This document shows positions 8,265-16,425 of a stretch of DNA of 64,000 nucleotides, piece after piece (position 1 is the first letter of the stretch; each line of letters begins with the position of its first letter). The position numbers and the translations under genes were made by a program. Origin of the DNA: Buttiauxella ferragutiae (GTDB lineage: Bacteria; Pseudomonadota; Gammaproteobacteria; Enterobacterales; Enterobacteriaceae); NCBI RefSeq assembly GCF_001654915.1, contig NZ_LXEQ01000028.1. One strand, written 5' to 3'. The notes below the pieces were generated by a model, which searched no databases, was not told the DNA's origin, and saw nothing but the letters and a program-made list of their open reading frames with translations.

Positions 8265-8783
8265 TTACTCGTCCTCAGGCAACATGTACTTCTGGCAGTA
8301 TAAATAGGGAATACCTTCGCGGGTGATGAGATCGGCATCTTTGTTCAGGGTAAAGATATCGATATCTGTCACGCCAGCACTTTTGAGATAAAAGTCAGGG
8401 AGGAATTGCTGGAGTACCCCTGAAGGCGCGGTTTCGCGGTTTGATACGATTATCTGGCGAGATACCCAGACAGGGCTGAGCCCATAATCCGCATGGGTAA
8501 AGAGGATGGTTCGCTGGACGGTATACTCCTCCTGGGCACTTACATTAATGATGCCGTTAATGTGGGCAATGCCTTTGCCGTCGCCGGATTTAAAATCGAT
8601 AATCCCACGGAAAGAAGCCTTATCTCTGTTTATCTGTAACGTCGCACGGCAGACGAGATTGTGTCGTGCGTCATTGGGCGGTTGATAAAGATACACCGCC
8701 AGGCCGGTTACAATCGCGACGCAGACTAAAAAAATGACGCGCGTCTGGGTTCGGAGTGAGGAGATCGCGGTGAATATCTTCAT
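8265..8783 (-). CDS. FidL-like membrane partner of ToxR-type regulator
   Basis: 172 residues with one N-terminal transmembrane segment (RVIFLVCVAIVTGLAVYLY) and a periplasmic domain of about 140 residues. It overlaps the regulator gene upstream by four bases (ATGA), so the two are co-translated. The arrangement matches the marT-fidL pair of Salmonella pathogenicity island 3 and the wider ToxR-ToxS pattern, where the second protein stabilises or modulates the periplasmic domain of the regulator. Assignment rests on layout and general resemblance rather than on a motif. Confidence 0.65.
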   Translation of the reverse strand: MKIFTAISSLRTQTRVIFLVCVAIVTGLAVYLYQPPNDARHNLVCRATLQINRDKASFRGIIDFKSGDGKGIAHINGIINVSAQEEYTVQRTILFTHADYGLSPVWVSRQIIVSNRETAPSGVLQQFLPDFYLKSAGVTDIDIFTLNKDADLITREGIPYLYCQKYMLPEDE

Positions 8784-9565
8784 TGACTATCGTACCGAGG
8801 ATAATAGACGGATTGGCAGGAATTACCGCGTGATAACTCCATACTGGTGGTGCATAGAATGACTGAAATATTTTTTGTTTCTGGATACGCAGTGATATAG
8901 AGGTAGTTATCGTCCTGGCACATATCAGGATGTTCCTGGATGAATTCCTTATGGCGGAGATGATTACTGGAATCTCCATTGAAAAAGTAATGGCATTGTC
9001 CATCATATTTCATTGGCGAAACATAGCCGGAAAAATATTGTTCGTTGAATACGCGGGGATAGATAATGATGCCGATGATTATCACGGTGGCGATAATCAT
9101 CCACCATTCCGTCAGATTTAAAATAGAACGCTTATCATTTGTCGCTTTATAAGGTAGCGATTCAGTAATGGTTTCTGAGGGTGATGGTTCCGGTTGTGCT
9201 TCTGGCACTGGGTCCTGCTGTTCTTCCACGCTTATTTCTCGCTGGATGATAAGACCCTTACGTGGAACAGTGGTGATTATTTGTTTCTCAACATTCATTT
9301 GCGCAAAAGTTTTTCGCAAAGAAAGAATGCTTTGATAAAACGCGTTAAAACTCACCTGCCTGTGGCTTTCTCCCCATGCGAACGCGAGCAACTCATTCTG
9401 CGTGACAATGGCACCATGGTTTCTGAGCAGCAACAAAAGGCATAACGCAGCAGTTGGCTTGAGTTTTATCTGTTCGTGGCTATCCATATGCACCAGAGAC
9501 TGCTTTGCAGGTATGAATAGTATTTTATTTTCAATGAGATAAAACAGATTATCTGCTTCGGGCAT
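8780..9565 (-). CDS. MarT/ToxR-like membrane-anchored winged-helix regulator
   Basis: 261 residues. The N-terminal cytoplasmic part (about 5-105) is an OmpR/PhoB-type winged helix (LKPTAALCLLLLLRNHGAIV; NAFYQSILSLRKTF; IITTVPRKGL). A Pro/Glu/Ser-rich linker, one transmembrane helix (WWMIIATVIIIGIIIYP) and a short periplasmic domain with four Cys residues follow. One-component regulators of this type, such as CadC, ToxR and MarT, bind DNA from the membrane. MarT of Salmonella activates the MisL adhesin, so a role in surface-structure control is plausible here but not shown. It is first in an operon with the FidL-like gene. Confidence 0.75.
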   Translation of the reverse strand: MPEADNLFYLIENKILFIPAKQSLVHMDSHEQIKLKPTAALCLLLLLRNHGAIVTQNELLAFAWGESHRQVSFNAFYQSILSLRKTFAQMNVEKQIITTVPRKGLIIQREISVEEQQDPVPEAQPEPSPSETITESLPYKATNDKRSILNLTEWWMIIATVIIIGIIIYPRVFNEQYFSGYVSPMKYDGQCHYFFNGDSSNHLRHKEFIQEHPDMCQDDNYLYITAYPETKNISVILCTTSMELSRGNSCQSVYYPRYDSQ

Positions 9566-10192
9566 GCTCGTTAACTCAGGCTGGTATTTACACGTGTCAT
9601 TATAAGCATATTGGTGCAGGGAATAACCTTATGTTTCATCTGACCTGCACCGTGTTGCGCTTTATTTCAGCTATTCACAATACTACTAACAAATAACACA
9701 CACATAACGAACATTAAAACTAGCTTTAAATCAATATGTTACATATTTTTAGGTTTTCTTTTTTAATTGCAAAGAGAAAGATCCCGCCGCAAAGATGAAA
9801 AACATTACGTTAAACCCGCAGATAAATATACTCAGACACATAACGGCATAAAAGTTGACACCTGGAAGATGTTCTTCACGGTCAATGCACTCGATTGTGC
9901 CGCTAGAATATAATACCTGAGTGTTTTACTCGCCTTTACTCACCGCTAAATACCTCTGTTTATAACAATGGGTGAGTTATTGCGTATTATTTTACCAGGT
10001 AAACTATAAGTTTGATCATTTAAAGTCGCCTGGCAGCGGCCTTAAAAACGTTGGCTTATTAAGTGCAGGTTTGCCCTTATATCCTATATTGATATAAGTG
10101 AAGAGTAATGAGTTATCAAATTGCTTAAGGGCAGTCTCCTTCACTCAGTGAATGGAGATAATCTATATCCACAATCTAAGTAAGAGAAATTG
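9566..10192. promoter_or_regulatory. AT-rich divergent control region between MarT-like and IprA-like genes
   Basis: About 627 bp without a convincing gene. It contains a perfect TATAAT at 9909-9914 with only a poor -35 box, a TTGACA at 9855-9860 without a matching -10, and an inverted pair ACTCACC (about 9938) and GGTGAGT (about 9971). Its length and AT-richness suggest a heavily regulated, possibly H-NS-bound, promoter region. Confidence 0.4.
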
Positions 10193-10801
10193 ATGTCCAG
10201 CCTTAACGTAGATGAATCGGTCATGCTCATTGGCGATGAATTAAAAAGATCGGAAAATGCGTATTTTTCGTTGCGAAAAAAACGTCAGCGCATTGAGCTA
10301 AGAAAGGACGGCAATTTATTTTTCCTGGAGAAAGGAACAGTCTCCGTATACCGAGTCGAAAATGATCTCGTCACGATAAGCCTCGCAGCTCCAGCAATAC
10401 TTGGTCTGGCGCAGATGCGTAGTGAAGTGGCGTCGCATTATTTACGATGTGATTCTGACTGTGAAATGTGGGTCATGAGCACCGCGAATGCCAATGAGCT
10501 GCTGACGAAAAAGAGCTTATGGATTCACGCGTTTGATATTTTAACCAGCCATCTTCAGCGCTACTTCCAGCGTGAAAATATGCGTTCTCATAAAACTATC
10601 CGCGAAATTGTGACGGAACATGTGAAGCATATTTGGTCTCTTGAACCTGAGATCCGCGAAAAAACCTCGGTATATACCTTTATCCTGAGCCGCAACCATA
10701 TCTCGCGCAGCGCGATTCATAAGGTTTTGCAGGAGTTAGTGAACGAGGAGAAATTGTCTTTGAATCGTGGGAAGTTGGCGTCTTGTAATTTTAATTCGTA
10801 A
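10193..10801 (+). CDS. IprA/YaiV-like Crp-Fnr-type regulator
   Basis: 202 residues. An N-terminal cyclic-nucleotide-binding-like beta-roll (about 25-110; NLFFLEKGTVSVYRVENDLV) lacks an obvious phosphate-binding cassette. A C-terminal winged helix ends in SRNHISRSAIHKVLQELV and LSLNRGKLAS, close in pattern to E. coli IprA (inhibitor of peroxide resistance). ATG 10193 is chosen over the track-first TTG at 10190 because AAGAGA (10182-10187) sits at good spacing from it. It stands alone, divergent from the MarT-like gene and convergent with the secretion operon across a shared terminator. Its position suggests control of the adhesin cluster, which is inference. Confidence 0.75.
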   Translation: MSSLNVDESVMLIGDELKRSENAYFSLRKKRQRIELRKDGNLFFLEKGTVSVYRVENDLVTISLAAPAILGLAQMRSEVASHYLRCDSDCEMWVMSTANANELLTKKSLWIHAFDILTSHLQRYFQRENMRSHKTIREIVTEHVKHIWSLEPEIREKTSVYTFILSRNHISRSAIHKVLQELVNEEKLSLNRGKLASCNFNS

Positions 10802-10840
10802 TGTCGGGGGCGCAACACCTTCCCGACCTACGATTCTGGT

Positions 10841-10875
10841 AAAAAACCGCAACGTTACCCGTTGCGGTTTTTTTA
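10841..10875. terminator. Bidirectional rho-independent terminator
   Basis: AAAAAACCGCAACG, loop TTACC, then CGTTGCGGTTTTTTT. The A-run and T-run on opposite sides allow termination of both the IprA-like gene (+) and the secretion operon (-), whose last stop codon abuts it. Confidence 0.88.
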
Positions 10876-12249
10876 TTATCTTTCCCGTAATGCCTCAGCC
10901 TTTGCCCGAATAATCGGCTTCAGCAGATAACTCAGAATCGACTTCTTACCCGTCAGAATATCAACCGTCGCCACCATCCCCGGAATAATCAACATCGGGT
11001 GCTCTTTGCTCCCAAGGTAATTCTTATCGGTTCGCAGGCGCGCAACGTAGTAACTGTGGCCTTGCTTATCAGTGACGGTATCCGGGCTAATTTGCACCAG
11101 CTCACCGTTCAGGCCGCCATACGTGGTGTAATCGTAAGCGGTGAATTTCACCACCGCATGCTGTCCTGGGTGCAGGAACGCGATATCGCGCGGCTGAATT
11201 TTCACTTCAATCAGCAACTTGTCATCAAGCGGAACAATCTCAACCAAATCACTGCCTGGCTGGATAACCCCGCCAATGGTATTCACCATCACCTGCTGCA
11301 CAATACCGCGCACCGGTGAAACCACCATGGTGCGGTTCACCCGGTCTTCCAGTGCTTTGCCCGTTGCTTCGGCTTTACTCAGGTTGGTGCGCGCTTCATT
11401 GAGTTGCGATAACGCATCGCTCTGGAAGCGGTTACGGCTTTCACCAATCTTGTTCTCAATCTCTTTCGCTTCCGACGCAGACTTCGGCAGGGAAAGCGTA
11501 ATAGAGTCCAGCATCCCTTTAGTTTCTACTTCGGTGCGGCGTAAACGCAGGATCTCGACTTTAGAAATCGCGCCAGACGCCAGCAACGGCTCAGACATTT
11601 TGATCTCTTGTTGCAGCAAACCGAGACTGTGTTTGTACTGATCCTGTTTCGACTTGAGGTCGCGCAGTTCCTGTTGTTTTTGCACCAGTTGCTCTTGCAG
11701 GCCTTCAATCTCATTCTGGAACTGACGGTGTCGGCTGTTAAACAAATCAACTTCGCCACGCGCCACTTGTGGGGCGAGCTTGACGATGTCATCTGAAATC
11801 ACAAAGTCTTTGTCCTCCGCTTCTGCGGTCAGACGGTCAATCTTCGCCTGTAAGCCGAGCTTGTCCGCTTCGGTTTCGCCGACGTTTGACGCAAATCGCG
11901 TATCATCCAGGTGCAGCAGCGGTGTTCCGGCTTCAACGATTTGCCCTTCATGAACAAACAGTTCCGTAACAATACCGCCTTCTAAGTTTTGGATTTTTTG
12001 CAGACGAGAAGAAGGGATGGCCTTGCCTTCGCCACGCGTCACTTCGTCCAGCCTGGCGAAACCCGCCCAAATGAATGCCAGCACCACTAATGCCAGAATC
12101 GTCCATAGCGTCAGGCGGATAACACGCGGGGAATCATCAATAAGTGCATGACTTACCTCATTAATATTGTCAGCCTGATTTTCATCGCGCCCCTGAAAAT
12201 AGCGGCGCAGCGGCTCACGATAACGGGAAATTAACTCAGCGAGACGCAT
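10876..12249 (-). CDS. Type I secretion membrane fusion protein (HlyD/LapC-like)
   Basis: 457 residues: a cytoplasmic N-terminus, one transmembrane helix (about 48-68; LTLWTILALVVLAFIWAGF), a lipoyl half-motif (IQNLEGGIVTELFVHEGQIV), a long coiled coil of about 180 residues, the second lipoyl/beta-barrel part, and the conserved HlyD C-terminal motif region (LIIPGMVATVDILTGKKSIL). It bridges the inner-membrane ABC exporter and the outer-membrane channel. Its start overlaps the end of the ABC gene by 14 bases, so translation is coupled. Together with the ABC and TolC-like genes it should export the giant adhesin encoded divergently upstream. Confidence 0.93.
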   Translation of the reverse strand: MRLAELISRYREPLRRYFQGRDENQADNINEVSHALIDDSPRVIRLTLWTILALVVLAFIWAGFARLDEVTRGEGKAIPSSRLQKIQNLEGGIVTELFVHEGQIVEAGTPLLHLDDTRFASNVGETEADKLGLQAKIDRLTAEAEDKDFVISDDIVKLAPQVARGEVDLFNSRHRQFQNEIEGLQEQLVQKQQELRDLKSKQDQYKHSLGLLQQEIKMSEPLLASGAISKVEILRLRRTEVETKGMLDSITLSLPKSASEAKEIENKIGESRNRFQSDALSQLNEARTNLSKAEATGKALEDRVNRTMVVSPVRGIVQQVMVNTIGGVIQPGSDLVEIVPLDDKLLIEVKIQPRDIAFLHPGQHAVVKFTAYDYTTYGGLNGELVQISPDTVTDKQGHSYYVARLRTDKNYLGSKEHPMLIIPGMVATVDILTGKKSILSYLLKPIIRAKAEALRER

Positions 12250-14428
12250 TGATTTGCCCCTTCTTCAGCGCATCCATCACAATGGCTTTCGGGCCATCGG
12301 CAATAATGCGTCCTTTATCTACAATTATCAGGCGATCAACCAGCGTCAGCATCGACGCCCGGTGAGTCACCAGTAACAAGGTTTTATCGGCAACAAACGG
12401 CACCAGCGCCTGTTTAATCTTGTCTTCACTGGTGTTGTCCATTGAACTGGTCGGCTCATCGAGCAACAAAACTGGCGGCTCGAGTAACAATGCTCGTGCC
12501 AGCGCCACCGCCTGGCGTTGCCCGCCGGATAACTGCATCCCGCGTTCACCCACTTGCAGGTTGTAGCCATCAGGGTGAATGCGTGCGAACTCGCTCACGC
12601 CCGCAATCTCAGCGGCGCGCAGCATAGTTTCGTCATCGACATAACGCGCACCAGTGACCAGGTTATCGCGCAGCGTGCCATTAAATAGCTGAATATCTTG
12701 AGGAACGTAGCCAATGCTATGGCGCAGGTCGTTAACGTCCAGCTGGCGGGCGTCGACATCATCAATCAAAATATTGCCGCTGGAAGGCTGGTAAAGGTTG
12801 ATGATGAGCTTGCTGATGGAGCTTTTGCCGGAACCGCTACGGCCAATAATACCGACGCGTTCGCCCGGTTGAATGGTCAGGTTTATCTTGTGCAGCGACG
12901 GGTTTTTCTGCTCGGGATAACTGAAATCGACGTCTTTAAACTCAATGCTGCCACGGAAGTTTTCGCGTTTCAGCGGATGCTCATGCTCGCGGCGTTCTTG
13001 CGGCATCGACATCATTTTTTCTGTGCTGTTGATGGTCAGTCGCGCCTGCTGATAACGGGCAATTAAACCGGTGAGTTGCCCCATTGGCATCAGCGCGCGG
13101 CCATTCAGCATGTAGCAGGCAATCAGGCCACCCATACTCAACTTGCCGCCAATAATCATATACACGCCAACAATAATCATCAGCACGCCGGACATTTGCT
13201 GGAACCAACCGGTCAGGTTACTGGCAAAACTCGACAGCGTTTTGACGCGCAATTCCAGGCGGCTTAAGCTGCCAAGCGTCTGTTCCCACTGGTACTGGCG
13301 CTCGCTCTGGGCGTTGTTCACTTTAATCGCATCAAGGCCGCTGAGCGTTTCAATCAGCAATGCCTGGCGTTCGCTGGCCAGGCTCATGGTTTTGGCAACG
13401 GCGGCATTCACCGGTCTCTGCAACGCCCAACTGATCAGCAGCGCGATAGGGAAGGTGAGCAGCGGGATCCACGCCAGCGAGCCGCCGATAATCGCGATCA
13501 CCAGCAACAGCACCAGCGTAAACGGCAAGTCGATAAGCGTGGTCAGCGTCAGCGAAGAGAGGAAATCGCGCAGCGACTGAAATTCATGAATATTCTGTGC
13601 AAAGCTGCCGACTCGCGCCGGGCGGGCTTTCATCTCCATGCCGGTAATGCGCTCAAAAAGCGTGGCAGAGATAATCAGGTCACTCTTTTTCCCGGCAATA
13701 TCGAGACAAATACCGCGCAGCATTTTTAAGATCAAATCAAACACGAACGCCAGGCAAATACCGACCGCCAACACCCATAACGTCACCGTGGCATGGTTCG
13801 GCACCACGCGGTCATACACGTTCATGGTGAATAGCGGCGTGCCCAACGCGATCAGGTTGATCAGCAAACTGGCGAGCACCGCATCCATATACAGGTAACG
13901 CGACAGCATCAGCGTATCTTTGAACCAGGATTTGGTGCGCGGTAAGAAGGATTCAGACTGCAAATCAAACTCATGGCGCGGATGGGCAAAAATCACCTGT
14001 CCGGTGTAGCTTTCTTCAAGGATTGACGCATCAACGCGAATTTCACCACCTTCGCTTTCGCTTGGCATCACACGCGCGGAACCGTCGGCGTTCCAGCCGA
14101 GCAATACCGCAGCTCCACCCTCGCGCAGCATCAGAATCGCCGGTAGCGACATGACCGGGATTTTATTAAGCGCGCGTTTAATGATGCGCGCTTTTAACCC
14201 GGCACGTGCCGCAGCACGCGGCAAAATGGCCAGCGTCAGGCGGTCGTTCTCCAGCGGCAAACCACTGCTTAAAGTTGAACGGCTTGCCGATTTACCATGC
14301 AAAGTGCAAAGCACCAGCAGGCAATCGAGTAGGGGATCGTCATGGCGGCTGCGCGGATCATGATAATGCGACTCCTCCAGTGGAGGAGCCTCTGTCATTG
14401 TATTCATGGGTTCAACTTGTAAATTCAT
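12236..14428 (-). CDS. Type I secretion ABC exporter (LapB-like, C39-like domain)
   Basis: 730 residues. The N-terminal 150 residues form a C39-like domain; I see no catalytic Cys in the right setting, so it is probably a substrate-docking domain and not a peptidase. Six transmembrane helices follow (about 175-430), then an ATPase with Walker A GRSGSGKSS, signature LSGGQRQ, Walker B LLLDEP and the H-loop THRAS. It powers one-step export of the adhesin. Start ATG 14428 has no clear ribosome binding site; ATG 14407 is an alternative. It is separated from the TolC-like gene by a REP pair and overlaps the HlyD gene. Confidence 0.93.
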   Translation of the reverse strand: MNLQVEPMNTMTEAPPLEESHYHDPRSRHDDPLLDCLLVLCTLHGKSASRSTLSSGLPLENDRLTLAILPRAAARAGLKARIIKRALNKIPVMSLPAILMLREGGAAVLLGWNADGSARVMPSESEGGEIRVDASILEESYTGQVIFAHPRHEFDLQSESFLPRTKSWFKDTLMLSRYLYMDAVLASLLINLIALGTPLFTMNVYDRVVPNHATVTLWVLAVGICLAFVFDLILKMLRGICLDIAGKKSDLIISATLFERITGMEMKARPARVGSFAQNIHEFQSLRDFLSSLTLTTLIDLPFTLVLLLVIAIIGGSLAWIPLLTFPIALLISWALQRPVNAAVAKTMSLASERQALLIETLSGLDAIKVNNAQSERQYQWEQTLGSLSRLELRVKTLSSFASNLTGWFQQMSGVLMIIVGVYMIIGGKLSMGGLIACYMLNGRALMPMGQLTGLIARYQQARLTINSTEKMMSMPQERREHEHPLKRENFRGSIEFKDVDFSYPEQKNPSLHKINLTIQPGERVGIIGRSGSGKSSISKLIINLYQPSSGNILIDDVDARQLDVNDLRHSIGYVPQDIQLFNGTLRDNLVTGARYVDDETMLRAAEIAGVSEFARIHPDGYNLQVGERGMQLSGGQRQAVALARALLLEPPVLLLDEPTSSMDNTSEDKIKQALVPFVADKTLLLVTHRASMLTLVDRLIIVDKGRIIADGPKAIVMDALKKGQINASR

Positions 14429-14460
14429 TGATGAGTTTTGTCGGATGAACGAAATAATTT

Positions 14461-14543
14461 TTGTCGGATGACGCTGCGCTTATCCACCCTACAAATACGG
14501 CGAAATTGCCTTTGTAGGGTGGATAAGCGCAGCGTCATCCACC
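14461..14543. repeat. Inverted pair of REP elements (BIME)
   Basis: GTCGGATGACGCTGCGCTTATCC... (14463 on) faces its inverse TAGGGTGGATAAGCGCAGCG... (14514 on). The two arms would form a long hairpin in the transcript between the TolC-like and ABC genes, which may protect the upstream message and set a stoichiometry difference. The same family recurs at least ten times in the window. Confidence 0.85.
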
Positions 14544-14556
14544 ATTGAACGCGAAA

Positions 14557-15900
14557 TTAATTAAGTTCTGGCAACGTATTATTACTCGCCGAATCAATTG
14601 GCTGAGCTGCTGGCGTTGGGCTAACTTTCAGGTCTTTTAATAATTCACCCATGCGCGCGGAAATACGGTAGCCGGACGATATTTCCAGATAACGTAATTC
14701 AACCAGGCGGCGTTTAGATGAGAACACTTCGTTTTCACTGTCTAATAAATCCAGCAGTGTTCGTTCGCCGAGGCTGAATTGATCCTGATAAGCGGTACGC
14801 ACCTTTACACTGCGGTCGGCATATTCTGCCGCTGCCGGTAATTGGTCGCGGGCATTTTTTAATGCCGTCCATGCCAGGCCAATTTCCTGATTCATTTGGC
14901 GCAGCGTGTTATTTCTCACGTCCTGTGCTTGTTTTTGCAAATAAGCTCGGGAATCCATCGTGGCTTTATCGCTACCGCCCTGGTACAAGTTGTAATGCAG
15001 TTTCACCATCGCTTGCCACTCTTCGGCATGGGCACGCGTGGTATCGGTATCGTTACTCACGCTATGGGCAAGGGAAACATCAACACGCGGATAAAACGTT
15101 GATTTTGAAGCTTCATATTGCTGATGGGCGGCTTCAATATCGGCGTTAGCCGATTTCAACAGCGGGTTGTTGGCTTCCATCACCTGTTTAGCGTCCTTCA
15201 GGGATTTCGGCAGCTCAGCCGCAATATTCTCAGGCAAGCTCAGGTTTTCTGGCTCTCTGCCAGTCACGCTGGTAAACGATGTTTTGGCATCTTCAAGGTT
15301 GGTCTGCTCAGTCAGTAAATTGTTTTGAGCCTGTGCCAGACGAGCTTCTGCCTGCATTAAGTCGCCAGAACGCCCCACGCCTTGATCGGTGCGCAAACGA
15401 ATCTGGTCGTAGATACGTTCATGGTTGGCTAAATCGTCTTGCGCCAAATGAACATATTCTTCGCGTTGCAACACATCGAGATAAGCCTGAACCACTTCTA
15501 ATGCCGTGGTTTCGCTAATATTCATCACGCTAAAGGCGCGCGAATCAACGGTGGCTTTCTGGCGGCCCACTTCACTGGTGGTGGCAAAGCCGTCGAAGAC
15601 ATTCTGGTCAAGACTGACGGTGGCATCATTCGGGGAAAGATTCATCCCGTTATTATCACCACCGGCACGCGTCGTCGCGTCATCGAGGTTCTTTTGACCC
15701 GCTTCGGCATTTAAATTTAAAGAAGGGAGATAACCGCCGCGTGCCGCACGTAAATCTTGTTCCGCCGAATAGCGGCTATTTACCGAAGCGTTCACTTCTG
15801 GATGAGTGGATAACGCTTGCTTGACGGTATTCGGTAAGCTTTCTGCATTAACAGAATGTACAGATAAACAACCCAGGATAAAAACAAAAAACTTCTTCAT
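14557..15900 (-). CDS. TolC-family outer-membrane channel (LapE/AggA-like)
   Basis: 447 residues from the ATG at 15900, which gives a clean signal peptide (MKKFFVFILGCLSVHSVNA, cut before ESLPN); the longer frame upstream runs into an ERIC element and is unlikely to be translated. Two TolC repeats follow, with the 'LSTHPEVNAS' entry helix, the GGYLPSLNLNAEAG strand near residue 60, and the second repeat around QGGSDKATMDSRAYL and GERTLLDLLDSENEVF. It provides the outer-membrane exit duct. In Lap systems the adhesin retention module lodges in this channel, so this protein is the likely anchor of the adhesin. It is the first gene of the secretion operon. Confidence 0.92.
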   Translation of the reverse strand: MKKFFVFILGCLSVHSVNAESLPNTVKQALSTHPEVNASVNSRYSAEQDLRAARGGYLPSLNLNAEAGQKNLDDATTRAGGDNNGMNLSPNDATVSLDQNVFDGFATTSEVGRQKATVDSRAFSVMNISETTALEVVQAYLDVLQREEYVHLAQDDLANHERIYDQIRLRTDQGVGRSGDLMQAEARLAQAQNNLLTEQTNLEDAKTSFTSVTGREPENLSLPENIAAELPKSLKDAKQVMEANNPLLKSANADIEAAHQQYEASKSTFYPRVDVSLAHSVSNDTDTTRAHAEEWQAMVKLHYNLYQGGSDKATMDSRAYLQKQAQDVRNNTLRQMNQEIGLAWTALKNARDQLPAAAEYADRSVKVRTAYQDQFSLGERTLLDLLDSENEVFSSKRRLVELRYLEISSGYRISARMGELLKDLKVSPTPAAQPIDSASNNTLPELN

Positions 15901-15948
15901 TTTATGAAGCCTTATTACATGCGTTAACGATATCCCTATATCACGCTT

Positions 15949-16077
<129 letters not shown>

Positions 16078-16425
16078 TCCATTTCTGTTTTTAACACGAA
16101 ACATCATATCAATTAACACGCGGTGTTTATCTGTCAGGCATTAAACAGACTTTCATTCGAAATGAAATTTAATGTTCTGTAATGTGATGTTTCACTTTGT
16201 GTCATTTTTGATTATATTTAGAACTCAGTCAAGCGCACGATAATAGAATTCTAATAACTGTGTTTTTTTCTACATTTATAAATTAGCGCCAAATGAGCAA
16301 TGTCCATTAATGGGCATTTATGGCTATATTTGGCGATATTTAGTGAATGAAAGAATAATGTTATTAATTATTTAAATTATCGAAAAACAATACTAATAAA
16401 ATCCAAAATAATTCGAGAGGGTACG
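16078..16425. promoter_or_regulatory. AT-rich divergent control region of adhesin and secretion operon
   Basis: About 350 bp, strongly AT-rich, with no gene. Visible are a CCATTAATGG palindrome at 16304-16313 and a near-palindrome TTTCATTCGAAATGAAA around 16154. The adhesin ribosome binding site is GAGAGGG (16415-16421). No convincing sigma-70 pair can be called by eye. The size and composition suggest H-NS-type silencing and multiple inputs. Confidence 0.4.

Noticed and set aside
9795..9851. 18-codon ORF upstream of the IprA-like gene
   Set aside because: Too short, no ribosome binding site and no hydrophobic or other recognisable character.
12236..14428. Peptidase activity of the ABC exporter C39 domain
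   Set aside because: No catalytic Cys/His arrangement was seen in the N-terminal domain, as is usual for LapB-type exporters.
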